64,000 nucleotides of DNA from contig NZ_BAAAKI010000017.1 in the NCBI RefSeq assembly GCF_039527675.1, forward strand, positions 1 to 64,000. Direction: 5' to 3'. A program made the position numbers and the translations under genes. This document shows positions 16,881 to 25,633 of the stretch, piece after piece. Numbering within the stretch: position 1 is the stretch's first letter; each line of letters opens with the position of its first letter. Source of the DNA: Luteococcus sanguinis. Lineage in GTDB: Bacteria; Actinomycetota; Actinomycetes; Propionibacteriales; Propionibacteriaceae. A model generated the notes under the pieces. The model searched no databases and was not told the origin of the DNA. It saw nothing but the letters and a program-made list of their open reading frames with translations.

Positions 16881-17542
16881 CGGGCGGCCTGCGCGTGGGT
16901 GAGGGCGTCCGCGAGCAGGCGGGTGCTCAGCTCGGCACCGCGTTGCACCTCCAGCCGGTGGGCCAGCCGGACGCGCTGGCTCACCGCGGACGGGCTGATG
17001 CCCAGCTCGTCGGCGACCTGTGCCGATGTCATGCCTTGGTCGAGCATGTCGACCACCTCCCATCCCTGCGCGCTGCGCCTGCTCGCGAGCTCGTGCACCA
17101 GCCACAACGCGGTTTCTGCCTGTCGGACGGATTCACCGTAACCGGGCCCACTGACAGTTCTGCCGCGCTCGTTCGCTGCGACCAAGGCAATGCCGGAGGC
17201 GACCTTGCGCGCGTCCCCGATGGCCGTTCGGGCCGCCAGGTAGGCACCGCCGCGGGCGGCACGCGTGCTGTCGGGGAGCGGAGTCTCGACCTGCCCCAGC
17301 CCGATTCCCAGGCGCCAGCCTCCCAGACGCGCCGTCTCGACGACGGCGCGCACGACGGCGCCGGGGTAGCGGGTCAGCGCCTGCACCTCGTCCCCGGCGG
17401 TGCGTTCGAAGCGCAGGTCGAGCGCGCGTCCCAGCGCACCGTTCAGGTGCTCGAGGGCCTCGGGCACCCGGTCGTCGTTCGAGCGACTCGCCCGCTGGTC
17501 CATCGTCAGAGCGAAGCCCGTGATTGAGTCCTGTGCCTTCAT
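16877..17542 (-). CDS. SatD-like protein with C-terminal HTH
   Basis: A 221-residue protein. The N-terminal half resembles the SatD family: Asp15 after a short strand, FERTAGDEVQAL (Gly50-Asp51-Glu52), WRLGIGLGQVE, and GGAYLAARTAI. The arrangement also recalls class III nucleotidyl cyclases. Residues about 160-215 form a sigma-70-region-4-like helix-turn-helix (MTSAQVADELGISPSAVSQR). The start at ATG 17542 lies 7 nt after a TAATAT -10, so it is leaderless; an ATG nine bases upstream is an alternative. It is the first gene of a three-gene operon with overlapping frames. DNA binding is likely; a catalytic role for the N-domain is only an inference. Confidence 0.65.
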   Translation of the reverse strand: MKAQDSITGFALTMDQRASRSNDDRVPEALEHLNGALGRALDLRFERTAGDEVQALTRYPGAVVRAVVETARLGGWRLGIGLGQVETPLPDSTRAARGGAYLAARTAIGDARKVASGIALVAANERGRTVSGPGYGESVRQAETALWLVHELASRRSAQGWEVVDMLDQGMTSAQVADELGISPSAVSQRVRLAHRLEVQRGAELSTRLLADALTHAQAAR

Positions 17543-17552
17543 ATGGTTCATA

Positions 17553-17569
17553 TTAGGGCAATGCCTTAA
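17553..17569. promoter_or_regulatory. Candidate operator over the SatD-like promoter
   Basis: Inverted arms TTAGGGC (17553-17559) and GCCTTAA (17563-17569) have one mismatch and a 3-nt spacer. The left arm overlaps the TAATAT -10 (17550-17555) of the HTH gene, so autoregulation is plausible. tpx lies divergently just beyond. Confidence 0.4.
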
Positions 17570-17613
17570 CTTGCGCCATGATCAGACCGCGCCACATGTT
17601 GGGTTGCGTGTGC

Positions 17614-17619
17614 TAGACA
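17614..17619 (+). promoter_or_regulatory. -10-like TAGACA before tpx
   Basis: The hexamer lies 6 nt before ATG 17626, the spacing seen at other leaderless genes of this window. Its last base departs from TANNNT. Confidence 0.3.
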
Positions 17620-17625
17620 CGGGGC

Positions 17626-18123
17626 ATGGCAACCACCGCATTCAAGGGCACCCCCATCGAGACCTCCGGCGATCTCCCCGAGGTCGGCGCCGCCGCTCCG
17701 GCCTTCACACTGGTCGGCAAGGACCTGTCCGACGTCACGTCCGACCGGTTCGCCGGCACCCGCGTGGTGCTGAACATCTTCCCGAGCATTGACACCGGCA
17801 CCTGCGCGATGAGCGTCCGCACCTTCAACGAGCGTGCGGCCGGTCTCGAGAATGCCATCGTCGTGTGCGTCAGCAAGGACCTTCCCTTCGCCCAGGCCCG
17901 CTTCTGTGGCGCCGAGGGCATCGAGAACGTCGTCGTCGGCTCCGACTTCCGGGGCACCTTCGGTGATGACTTCGGCGTCATCCAGACCGCTGGTCCGCTG
18001 CGGGGCCTGCTGGCGCGCGCCGTCGTCGTCCTCGACGAGCAGGGCAACGTGCTGCACTCGCAGCTCGTCCCCGAGATCTCCACCGAACCCGACTACGACG
18101 CCGCGCTCGCCGTCCTGTCCTGA
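17626..18123 (+). CDS. tpx: Thiol peroxidase (2-Cys peroxiredoxin Tpx)
   Basis: A 165-residue Tpx that reduces hydrogen and alkyl peroxides with thioredoxin. The peroxidatic Cys60 is in SIDTGTCAMSVRTF and the resolving Cys94 in ARFCGAEGI, the spacing of Tpx-type atypical 2-Cys enzymes. TSDRFAGTRVVLNIFPS is the conserved strand before the active site. It is cytosolic and monocistronic, divergent from the SatD-like operon. Confidence 0.95.
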   Translation: MATTAFKGTPIETSGDLPEVGAAAPAFTLVGKDLSDVTSDRFAGTRVVLNIFPSIDTGTCAMSVRTFNERAAGLENAIVVCVSKDLPFAQARFCGAEGIENVVVGSDFRGTFGDDFGVIQTAGPLRGLLARAVVVLDEQGNVLHSQLVPEISTEPDYDAALAVLS

Positions 18124-18157
18124 GCCGCTGATCCGGTGCTCCATCGGGGGTGCTGAC

Positions 18158-18163
18158 TAGGCT
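18158..18163 (+). promoter_or_regulatory. -10 hexamer TAGGCT with short leader
   Basis: The predicted transcript starts near 18170 and carries an AGGAGC ribosome-binding site (18184-18189) 7 nt before ATG 18197. Unlike most genes here, this one has a leader. Confidence 0.4.
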
Positions 18164-18196
18164 GTGGGGGACACCACGGCCCTAGGAGCACTCCCG

Positions 18197-20608
18197 ATGG
18201 CAGACACCACCCCTCGCGATGAGCACGCGAAGGCCCTCAAGCAGGCCACGTCGATGGCCAAGCAGTTGCGGACGCGCGTGCTGAGCGACCCTGCCAAGTC
18301 GGACGAGTTGGTGGACCAGCTGAACGAAGCCACCGCTCTGCGCCTGGTCGCCCACCGATGGGCGGATGCCGTCGCCGAGGCGCAGGAGGCCGTCCAGGCC
18401 GCCGACCGACTGGTCGCGAGCCGTGGTCCGGTCGGCCCGTACACCCCGATGGCCGACGCCGCCCGCTACTTCAGCGCGCTGGGTCACGTCGCCCGGCTCC
18501 AGACCGGCATGGGCTTCGCGCAGGGCGGAGCACAGACTGCCGAGGTCGCCTACTCCTGGGCCGACCAGCTCACCACGCCGGGGCTGCCCGCCCACCTCGC
18601 GCCCCGCGACGCCGTCCTCACCCTGCTCGCCGTGACCTCCGGATTGTTGTTCAGCGGCGACATTGCCGCGGCAAATGCCCACGCAGATGCGGCAGTGGCC
18701 CGGGCACGCGAAGCTGGCTTCGGAGATGACCCCCACCTGGTGGCGCTCCTACTGGATGCTCTGTTGGCACAGGCGGACGCACGATGGGCCGCGAACCTGC
18801 CCGCCGATGCCGTGGTCGCCAACCGCGAGGCCCTGGAGGTATGGCAGCGCTGGACAGCCGACGACCTCCAGCAGTTGCCCCGGATGACCAGGCCCCACCT
18901 TGATCGCGTCGCGACGCCGCTGGTGACGATCCAGCGTGATCTGGCCGGACGACTCGCGGCGCAGGGGGACGTGGAGGGATCGCTGACCCTGCGGGGGCAG
19001 ATGGCCGACCTGTTGCAAAAGATGGCCGCCCGCCGTTCCGAGCAGGGACGCGTCGATGTCGCGCTGGCTCGTGGGGAGCAGGCCGAGGCGCTGCTGGGTG
19101 CTGGACGCGTGCAGGAGGCGCAGGCTGCGGCCGAGGCTGCCCTGGAGGCGCTCCAGAAGCTCTACAAGGTGGAGAAGCCGGTCGGTACGTACCTTCCGGT
19201 CCAAGCGCTGGTGGCACCGTCGATCGCGCGCGCGGAACTCGCCGGCGGGCAAGCCGATGCCGCACAGCGGACGATCGACGGTGTGTTCAGCCGGATCGCT
19301 GCCCACCGTGCCATCGACGTGCCGGTGGCTTCGCAGGCCCGGGCGCATCTGGTGCGTCACGAGGTTCTTTCGGCTCGTGGTGACCAGGGTGCCGCTGCGG
19401 CGCTGGCTGAGTTCGACAGGCTGGCCGCCGAGGTGCGGGCTGCCGGGCCCGCCGACGCTGACGATCGGGCCCTCGTCGATGCCCGCGCCCGTGGCGTGGT
19501 GCTGCGCGGGGCGGGTGACCCGCCCTACTGGCACAACCTGTCGGACGAGCGATCGCTGGCGGGCAGCACCCGCAGGGTTGGTCCAGCGGTCGCGGCTCCG
19601 GTCGTCGACCAGGTGTCGGACGAGGAACTGATGCGCCGCATCGACGAGCAGCGTGAGGCCGAGGCGCGGGAGCGTGCGGTCGCCGAGCTGCGAGCAGCGG
19701 CTGCCCGGTCGGAGCGGGAACGCAAGGAGTCCGAGGAGCGTGCCGCGCGGTTCGCCGAGGTTGAGGCGCGAGAGACTGCCGAGCGGGAGGCCCGTGAAGC
19801 CCAGGAAAGGCAAGCCCAGGAAAGGGTGGAGCTGGAGGCCGCCCAGCAGGCAGCGTTGCTCGAGCAGGAGCGTCGTCGGGCCGAGGAGCGGGCCGAGCAG
19901 GAGCGTCGTCAGGCCGAGGAACGGGCCGAGCAGGAGCGGCTGGCGCGCGAAACCGCCGAGCGTGTGGAGCAGGAACGAATTGCCGCCGAGCAGGCCGAGG
20001 CGGAGCAGGAGCGGCTGGCAGCCGAGCAAGCGGAACGGGCTCGTGTCGAAGCGGAGCGTGTCGAGCAAGACCGTCTGGATGCCGAGCAGGGACGTGTCCA
20101 AGCGGAGCGGGCCGAGCAGGAGCGTCGTCAGGCCGAGGAGCGGGCCGAGCAGGAGCGGCTGGCGCGCGAAACCGCCGAGCGTGTGGAGCAGGAACGGATG
20201 GCCGCGGAGCACGCCGAGGCGGAGAAGCAGCGTCTGGCTGCCGAACAAGCCGAACAGGCACGTGTGGAAGCGGAACGCGCGGAGCGTGAGCGTCTTGCCC
20301 GAGAGGCGGCAGAACTGGCCGAGCGGGAACGGCTCGCTGCGGAAGAGGCTGCCCGCGAAGCCGCAGAAGCGGCGACAGACCCCGTGGACGACCTGCGCAT
20401 GTCCGCTCGGATGGCTGGCACGAAGGACGCCGGCATCCTTGCCCATGAGCGACTGGCCGAGGCGCTCGAGGCGCGAGCGGAGACGGACCCGTCCGTCCGC
20501 GCCGAGGCCGTGCAGGTGCTGGAACGACTGTCGGACCTGCAGGGCTGGTGGGCCGGGCGAGGAACGTCCAAACGCGCCAAGCAGCTCGCCAAGCAGTGGG
20601 GTATCTGA
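18197..20608 (+). CDS. Large TPR-like/coiled-coil protein
   Basis: An 803-residue protein. Residues about 1-410 are Ala-rich helical pairs that look like divergent TPR repeats (RLVAHRWADAVAEAQEAV, GRVQEAQAAAEAALEAL). Residues about 470-730 are an uninterrupted Glu/Arg/Ala coiled coil with repeats such as AEERAEQERLARETAERV. The C-terminal 70 residues form a small helical domain. No signal peptide or membrane helix is seen. The coiled coil contains a nearly exact 219-bp-offset duplication. ATG 18197 has an AGGAGC site; GTG 18164 is rejected because it abuts the -10. A scaffold-like role is likely, but the function is unknown. Confidence 0.8.
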   Translation: MADTTPRDEHAKALKQATSMAKQLRTRVLSDPAKSDELVDQLNEATALRLVAHRWADAVAEAQEAVQAADRLVASRGPVGPYTPMADAARYFSALGHVARLQTGMGFAQGGAQTAEVAYSWADQLTTPGLPAHLAPRDAVLTLLAVTSGLLFSGDIAAANAHADAAVARAREAGFGDDPHLVALLLDALLAQADARWAANLPADAVVANREALEVWQRWTADDLQQLPRMTRPHLDRVATPLVTIQRDLAGRLAAQGDVEGSLTLRGQMADLLQKMAARRSEQGRVDVALARGEQAEALLGAGRVQEAQAAAEAALEALQKLYKVEKPVGTYLPVQALVAPSIARAELAGGQADAAQRTIDGVFSRIAAHRAIDVPVASQARAHLVRHEVLSARGDQGAAAALAEFDRLAAEVRAAGPADADDRALVDARARGVVLRGAGDPPYWHNLSDERSLAGSTRRVGPAVAAPVVDQVSDEELMRRIDEQREAEARERAVAELRAAAARSERERKESEERAARFAEVEARETAEREAREAQERQAQERVELEAAQQAALLEQERRRAEERAEQERRQAEERAEQERLARETAERVEQERIAAEQAEAEQERLAAEQAERARVEAERVEQDRLDAEQGRVQAERAEQERRQAEERAEQERLARETAERVEQERMAAEHAEAEKQRLAAEQAEQARVEAERAERERLAREAAELAERERLAAEEAAREAAEAATDPVDDLRMSARMAGTKDAGILAHERLAEALEARAETDPSVRAEAVQVLERLSDLQGWWAGRGTSKRAKQLAKQWGI
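19901..20199 (+). repeat. Direct repeat within the coiled-coil gene
   Basis: The 80 bp at 19901-19980 recur at 20120-20199 with only two mismatches, an offset of 219 bp (73 codons). Similarity continues more weakly downstream. The repeat is in frame and lengthens the coiled coil. Confidence 0.8.
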
Positions 20609-20642
20609 CCCCCGGGGCCACGCCTTCCAACGCCTTCTAATT

Positions 20643-20677
20643 CGTCCGGTGCCCCCACGATGGTCTTGCACCGGACG
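20643..20677 (+). terminator. Hairpin downstream of the coiled-coil gene
   Basis: Perfect 10-bp arms CGTCCGGTGC (20643-20652) and GCACCGGACG (20668-20677) enclose a 15-nt loop, 35 bases past the stop codon. Confidence 0.6.
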
Positions 20678-20830
20678 CACCGCACGGGCACGGACCTTCG
20701 TCGATCCCTTTCGGCATGCGTCCAAGAACGACTCGGGGATCGTGAGGCGCGCTGACAGCGAAAGCCCTTGCCCTGCCCGCGTCCGGTTGGTGAGGTTGGG
20801 TTCACCAGACCGCACCGAAGGGAGCACCCG

Positions 20831-20986
20831 ATGAGCGACCAGACCCCCAATGCCGTTGGACAGCACGAGGGCGTGAACGATTCCGAGCCAACCGCCGAGG
20901 AGCAGCAGGTCGTCGTCGTGACCGATACGGAGAACGACGACTACTCCCAGACCTCGACAGCCGACGAGGCCGACCGCGAGAGCTGA
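20831..20986 (+). CDS. Small acidic protein
   Basis: A 51-residue highly acidic protein (MSDQTPNAVGQHEG at the N-terminus, DTENDDYSQTSTADEADRES at the end) with a short VVVVT segment. ATG 20831 is preceded by GGGAGC. It lies between a terminator and the convergent ppk2 stop. No family is recognised; it could be intrinsically disordered. A real gene is supported by the ribosome-binding site and its fit between neighbours. Confidence 0.5.
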   Translation: MSDQTPNAVGQHEGVNDSEPTAEEQQVVVVTDTENDDYSQTSTADEADRES

Positions 20987-20988
20987 CT

Positions 20989-21894
20989 TCAGCCGAGGGT
21001 GTCGCGGCCTCGGGTCACGATGAGTGGGTCGGGGTCGTGCACCACCGAGGTGTCCTTGCCCTGGTAGTCGAACTGGTTCAGGAAGTAGCGCATCGCATTG
21101 ACGCGGGCCCGCTTCTTGTCGTTCGACTTGATTGACACCCAGGGCGCGTAGTCGGTGTCCGTCGCGGCGAACATCGCGTCCTTGGCATCCCCATAGGCCT
21201 GCCACCGGTCAAGTGACTCGATGTCCATCGGGGAGAGCTTCCACTGCCGCACCGGATCGATCTGGCGGATGGCGAAGCGCGTCCGTTGCTCCGACTGCGT
21301 CACTGAGAACCAGAGCTTGGTCAGGGACATGCCCGCATTCGTGATCATCTTCTCCAGTAACGGCGCCTGGGTCAGGAACTGGTGGTATCCCTCGTCGGAG
21401 CAGAAACCCATCACGCGCTCGACCCCGGCTCGGTTGTACCAGGAGCGGTCGAACAGCACCATGTCGCCGGCGGTGGGGAAGTGGCTGATGTAGCGCTGGA
21501 AGTACCACTGGCCCTGCTCTGTGGTGGTGGGCTTGTTCAGCGCCACCGTGCGCAGGTGCCGGGGGTTGAGGTGCTCCTCGAAGCGCTTGATGGTGCCGCC
21601 CTTGCCTGCTGCGTCGCGTCCCTCGAACAGGATCAGGTGCTTGGCGCCGGTGTCCTGCGTCCAGTACTGGAACTTCAGCAGCTCCACCTGAAGGCGGTAC
21701 TTCTCCTGCTCGTACTCCTCGCGCCCCATCCGCTCGTCGTAGGGGTAGTCCTCACGCCAGGTCTCCACAGCGCGGCCGCCCGGATCGATCAGGTCGGGGT
21801 CGCTGCCCGCGATGTCGGGCAGCACGGAGTAGCCCTCGCCGAGAAGGCGGTCGATGTACTCGCGGAAGTCCAGGTTGTGGTCCAGATGCGGCAT
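20989..21894 (-). CDS. ppk2: Polyphosphate kinase 2
   Basis: A 301-residue PPK2-family enzyme that transfers phosphate between polyphosphate and nucleoside (di)phosphates. It has the Walker A-like LFEGRDAAGKGGTIKR, the lid segment, and Walker B MVLFDRSWYNRAGVE; RQIDPVRQWKLSPMDIES is family-typical. One catalytic domain makes it a class I/III-type enzyme; direction (NDP or NMP phosphorylation) cannot be fixed. Its start is leaderless (TAGGAT at 21906-21901, 6 nt before ATG). Polyphosphate use fits an organism with PPi-dependent glycolysis. Confidence 0.93.
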   Translation of the reverse strand: MPHLDHNLDFREYIDRLLGEGYSVLPDIAGSDPDLIDPGGRAVETWREDYPYDERMGREEYEQEKYRLQVELLKFQYWTQDTGAKHLILFEGRDAAGKGGTIKRFEEHLNPRHLRTVALNKPTTTEQGQWYFQRYISHFPTAGDMVLFDRSWYNRAGVERVMGFCSDEGYHQFLTQAPLLEKMITNAGMSLTKLWFSVTQSEQRTRFAIRQIDPVRQWKLSPMDIESLDRWQAYGDAKDAMFAATDTDYAPWVSIKSNDKKRARVNAMRYFLNQFDYQGKDTSVVHDPDPLIVTRGRDTLG

Positions 21895-21900
21895 GCGACG

Positions 21901-21906
21901 ATCCTA
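21901..21906 (-). promoter_or_regulatory. -10 hexamer TAGGAT, leaderless start of ppk2
   Basis: The hexamer lies 6 nt before the ATG at 21894 on the minus strand. Confidence 0.4.
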
Positions 21907-21983
21907 TGGACGCTGCACAGGTGGACCCGACGAAAGGGCGGGACGGCACGAACTGTTCGCCTGATGTTTTGATGGAGCGCGGA

Positions 21984-23237
21984 TCAGGCCAGCTGGCTGA
22001 TGGCGTGGATCAGCAGGCCGGCCAAGGCACCCACGACGGTGCCGTTGATCCGGATGAACTGGAGGTCGCGTCCCACGAACAGCTCGATCCGGTCGGATGC
22101 CTCGTCGGCGTCCCAGCGGTCGACTGTCGTCGAGATGACGGACGCGAGCTCGGTGCCGTAGGTCTCGACCAGGAAGCCGACGACGTCCTCGATCCGGTTG
22201 TCGACGGTGGCGCGCAGTTCCGCGTCCGTCCGCAGCTGTTCGCTGGCGCGGGCCAACCACTCGTCCGCCCGCAACCACAACGCGGAGTCGGGGGAGTCCA
22301 TCGCGGCCTCCAGTGATCCCCTGACCGAGTGCCAGACGTTGACGACCGCGGGGGCCACACCGGGGTTCTCCAGTAGCCGCTGCTTCAGGGACTCCGCCTT
22401 GGTCATCACCTTGGGATCGTTCTGCAGGTCATCGGACAGCTTCGCAAGGAAATTCGTCAGCGCGATCCGGGCGGGATGCTCAGTCTTCATCCGGACGGCC
22501 ATCGACCACTCCAGCGCCTGCTGGTAGCCGTAGTCGACCATCTGCTTGTCCAGCCAGCGCGGAGTCCACTGGGGTGCTCGCTCCCCGATGACATCGCGGG
22601 CCTTTTCGGGGTTGCGGCGCAACCACTCGTGCAGCTCGCGCGCGAGCATGTCGACCACCGGCTCGTGGGCCTTGTCGCTCACCACGCCCTCGAGCAGCTG
22701 GCCGGCCGCGGGGCTGAAGGGCTCGGCCACCAGCCTGGGCACCAAGGTGTCGGTGACCACACCCGCCACGTCGTCGTCCTCGATACGGCCCAGCATCGCC
22801 CGTCCACCCCGGACGCCCTGGGCGAGCGCCCGGCGACGGTTGCCACCGTCGGCCAGCCACTCACCGGCGCGCATCGGCAGCTGGGCCTCGCGCACCCGCT
22901 CACGGAAGATGTCGGGGGTGAGGAAGTTGTTCGTCACGAAGTCCTGCAGGCTGCGGCCCAGTTCGTCCTTGCGACGTTTGATCAGCGCCGTGTGCGGGAC
23001 GGGGATGCCCAGTGGGTGCCGGAAGATGGCCGTCACGGCGAACCAGTCCGCGAGCGCACCGACCATCGCCGCCTCGGAACCGGCGTTCACCCAGCCCAGC
23101 CAGCCATGGCGTGTGTCACGCAGCGTCAGGATGTAGAGCACGGCGGCGAACACCAGCAGTCCCGTCGCCAGCATCCGCATGCGGCGCAGGTCGGCGGCGC
23201 GCTTCTGGTCAGCGGGGGACAGCTGCATCATGCTCAC
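21984..23237 (-). CDS. DUF445-family membrane protein
   Basis: A 417-residue protein of the DUF445 family. Two membrane helices lie near the N-terminus (MLATGLLVFAAVLYILTL, and the AAMVGALADWFAVTAIFRHPLG signature) and one at the extreme C-terminus (INGTVVGALAGLLIHAISQL). Between them is a long helical soluble domain. The start is GTG 23237 because AGGAG is well spaced from it and too far from the ATGs at 23231/23228. Function unknown; a membrane-organising role is often guessed for the family. Confidence 0.88.
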   Translation of the reverse strand: MSMMQLSPADQKRAADLRRMRMLATGLLVFAAVLYILTLRDTRHGWLGWVNAGSEAAMVGALADWFAVTAIFRHPLGIPVPHTALIKRRKDELGRSLQDFVTNNFLTPDIFRERVREAQLPMRAGEWLADGGNRRRALAQGVRGGRAMLGRIEDDDVAGVVTDTLVPRLVAEPFSPAAGQLLEGVVSDKAHEPVVDMLARELHEWLRRNPEKARDVIGERAPQWTPRWLDKQMVDYGYQQALEWSMAVRMKTEHPARIALTNFLAKLSDDLQNDPKVMTKAESLKQRLLENPGVAPAVVNVWHSVRGSLEAAMDSPDSALWLRADEWLARASEQLRTDAELRATVDNRIEDVVGFLVETYGTELASVISTTVDRWDADEASDRIELFVGRDLQFIRINGTVVGALAGLLIHAISQLA

Positions 23238-23289
23238 GAGTTCAATTCTCCTGCACCACTCCAAAGGTCTTCCGAGCCCGCGTCCGGGT

Positions 23290-25620
23290 TCAGTCGCGGA
23301 CAACCATCGCCAGGCCGCCGAAGGCCGACAGCTCGACGGAGAAACCGCCCAGGTCGTCCACGTTGTCGACCTTCTTGCGGGTCGACAGGTCGAAGGCGCG
23401 GCCCGACGGCAGGAACTCCGACTGGATGCGAGCGCTGATCTTCTCGTTGCCGAAGTTCAGCGCGGTGACCTGGATCGAGTCGTTCTCGAGCTGGTTGACC
23501 AGCACCAGCAGCGACTTGTGCGCGACCGGTGGAACGTCGAGCAGACGTCCGGTGGCGAGCTTGTTGCGTCGGCGCACCCGCAGGATCTCGGTGAGGCGGT
23601 TCGCGAAGGAGTTCTTCTGCTCCAGCTGGGTGGGCAGGTCGCCGTAGAGTGCGCGGGCCTTGGGCATGCCGGCCAGCGACTTCTCCTGGTCAACTGCGGT
23701 GCCGAGCATGTCGTAGGCGCCACGCTCGATCCATCGGGTGTCACCGGTGGCGATCAGGCTCTTGACCTGTTCGCGACGCAACGGCAGCGCGCCGACCAGG
23801 TCCCAGCCGGACAGGGCGAACACACCGGGCTGCCAGGCGTTGTACATGCACATCAGCAGGTGGGCGTTGGTGATCTTGCGGACGTCCGCGTCGGTGATCT
23901 CGTCCAGGTCGGTGATGCCCAGGCTGGCCGCGATGATGGACGCACTGGTGCAGGCAATGCCGTTCTGCGTGAAGACGGCGTTGTAGGGGCCGGCGTTCCC
24001 GGTGATCTTCTGGCGCAGGGTTTCGCGGATGTGCTCGGCAAACTTCTCGCCCGTCCACTGCTCACCGCCGAGCTCGTAGATGTCGTCGCGGTGGTTGTTG
24101 GCGAAGTGGACGAGTTCGTAGGTGAGCTCGTCGTGGTTCTGCAGCGCGTGCACCAAGGAGGCCTGGTCGATGCCCAGTGCCATCGCCTCACGGATCGTGA
24201 GGCGCAAGAACTCCGTGTCACCGGTCGCCATGGCGTACTGGTAGGCGGGACGGGTGATGAAGTCATACGAGAGGTCGGGGCCGGCGGACGAGGTGGCGAG
24301 GATGTCCTCCATGCCGAGGTTCATCTCCTGGAAGGTGAACCCGCCCACCTTGCGCACCATCGAGCCGATGATCTGGTTCGACGCCGCCGACAGGGGGTGT
24401 GCCTCCGACCAAGCCGGGCCGTTCACCGAGCGCTCCACGCCCAGGAAGCCGTTCGCGTCCAGACGCAGGCCGCCGGTGCCGAGGTCGAGCAGTGAGTGCA
24501 GCGCATCACCCATCACCAGCCGCATGCCGGCGAAGGAGGGGTCGATCCAGTTGATGGAGGGCTGGCCGTCCTTGAAGTAGTGCAGGTAGACCCAGCGCTT
24601 CGGGTTGCCCGCGTGGTCGATCACCTCGCGGGTGGCCGACCAGTTCGTCTCCTTGACGCCCGGCTCGAAGAAGATGACGCGCTGCATCGCGCCGATGATG
24701 TAGCCGGCGTCGGCCAGCGCCTTCTCGGTCTGCGCGTCCAGGTTGACCGCGTCCTTGCCCTCGGGTACCTCCGGCAGCAGGTGCCAGGCCTCCTGGGGGA
24801 TGTCGACCATGTGGTAGATGCCGGGGTAGTCGCGGTAGTTCAGCTCGGCGAGCCGGAAGTCGGCGCCCTTGCCGGTGTGGGCCGGGATGATGTCGTCGAT
24901 GACGGTGCCGTGATGCCGGGCGGCCGTCTCGCACATCGTGCGGAACTCCTCCTCAGTGCCGAAGACGGGGTCGATCTGCATCGAGATGCGGTCGAAGTGG
25001 CCGTCCACCGAAGGGGTTGAGGTCCAGCCGTCCAGACCGCCGGCGAGCTTCACCGGGCCGGTGTGCACGGCGTCGATCCCGATCTTCTCGAAGGCCTCCC
25101 ACAACTGCTCGTCGCCCATCTGGCCCAGGAAGGACTTGCCGCGTTCGCCCATGAGCGACAGGGGATAGGCGGTGTACCAGACCGAGGCGCGGTTGACCGC
25201 GGCGCGCGGGTCGGGGGAGGCGAAGGAGTTCTGCCACATCTGGTGCTTGCCGGCGAGCTGGCGGGCCAGCGTGGTGGCGTCGTGCAGCATCGACTGCTGC
25301 TCCAGCCAGTCGACATAGGCGCGGTTGCGCCCGTCCGGCTCGAAGGGGGGACGAAGACCTTGGCGGGCCTGCTCTCGGCGACGCGCGCGGGGGCGCATCT
25401 GCGGCGGTCGGGCAGCGAACCGCGCCTGCTCAAAGCTCAGCTCGGGGAGGAACTCCTCCACCAGGGACTCGTCGGGGGCGGTTTCGGGCGCTGTGCTCGG
25501 CTGACCGGTCGTCTTCTGGCCCGGGGTCTTCTGGTTCTGGGTCCTCTGGCTCTGGGAGTTCTGTCCCTGGGTCTTCGGGCCGGGATTCTTCTGGCCGGGG
25601 GCCTGCTGCTCGGTGCTCAC
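23290..25620 (-). CDS. GH13 alpha-amylase-family enzyme (trehalose/maltose synthase-like)
   Basis: A 776-residue GH13 protein. Residues 1-50 are a low-complexity Gln/Lys/Pro/Gly tail built from short GQK/TQ repeats. The (beta/alpha)8 barrel has VIDDIIPAHTGKG (region I), GLRLDANGFLGVE (nucleophile Asp), FTFQEMNLGMED (acid/base Glu) and LQNHDELT (region IV). A beta-domain ends the protein. It is closest in pattern to trehalose synthase/maltosyltransferase-type enzymes, but the specificity is not assigned. GTG 25620 is 7 nt after TAGCCT (25633-25628). Confidence 0.85.
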   Translation of the reverse strand: MSTEQQAPGQKNPGPKTQGQNSQSQRTQNQKTPGQKTTGQPSTAPETAPDESLVEEFLPELSFEQARFAARPPQMRPRARRREQARQGLRPPFEPDGRNRAYVDWLEQQSMLHDATTLARQLAGKHQMWQNSFASPDPRAAVNRASVWYTAYPLSLMGERGKSFLGQMGDEQLWEAFEKIGIDAVHTGPVKLAGGLDGWTSTPSVDGHFDRISMQIDPVFGTEEEFRTMCETAARHHGTVIDDIIPAHTGKGADFRLAELNYRDYPGIYHMVDIPQEAWHLLPEVPEGKDAVNLDAQTEKALADAGYIIGAMQRVIFFEPGVKETNWSATREVIDHAGNPKRWVYLHYFKDGQPSINWIDPSFAGMRLVMGDALHSLLDLGTGGLRLDANGFLGVERSVNGPAWSEAHPLSAASNQIIGSMVRKVGGFTFQEMNLGMEDILATSSAGPDLSYDFITRPAYQYAMATGDTEFLRLTIREAMALGIDQASLVHALQNHDELTYELVHFANNHRDDIYELGGEQWTGEKFAEHIRETLRQKITGNAGPYNAVFTQNGIACTSASIIAASLGITDLDEITDADVRKITNAHLLMCMYNAWQPGVFALSGWDLVGALPLRREQVKSLIATGDTRWIERGAYDMLGTAVDQEKSLAGMPKARALYGDLPTQLEQKNSFANRLTEILRVRRRNKLATGRLLDVPPVAHKSLLVLVNQLENDSIQVTALNFGNEKISARIQSEFLPSGRAFDLSTRKKVDNVDDLGGFSVELSAFGGLAMVVRD

Positions 25621-25627
25621 CCGGAAC

Positions 25628-25633
25628 AGGCTA
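25628..25633 (-). promoter_or_regulatory. -10 hexamer TAGCCT, leaderless GTG start of GH13 gene
   Basis: The hexamer lies 7 nt before GTG 25620; it also overlaps the 3' end of the upstream gene on the same strand. Confidence 0.35.
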
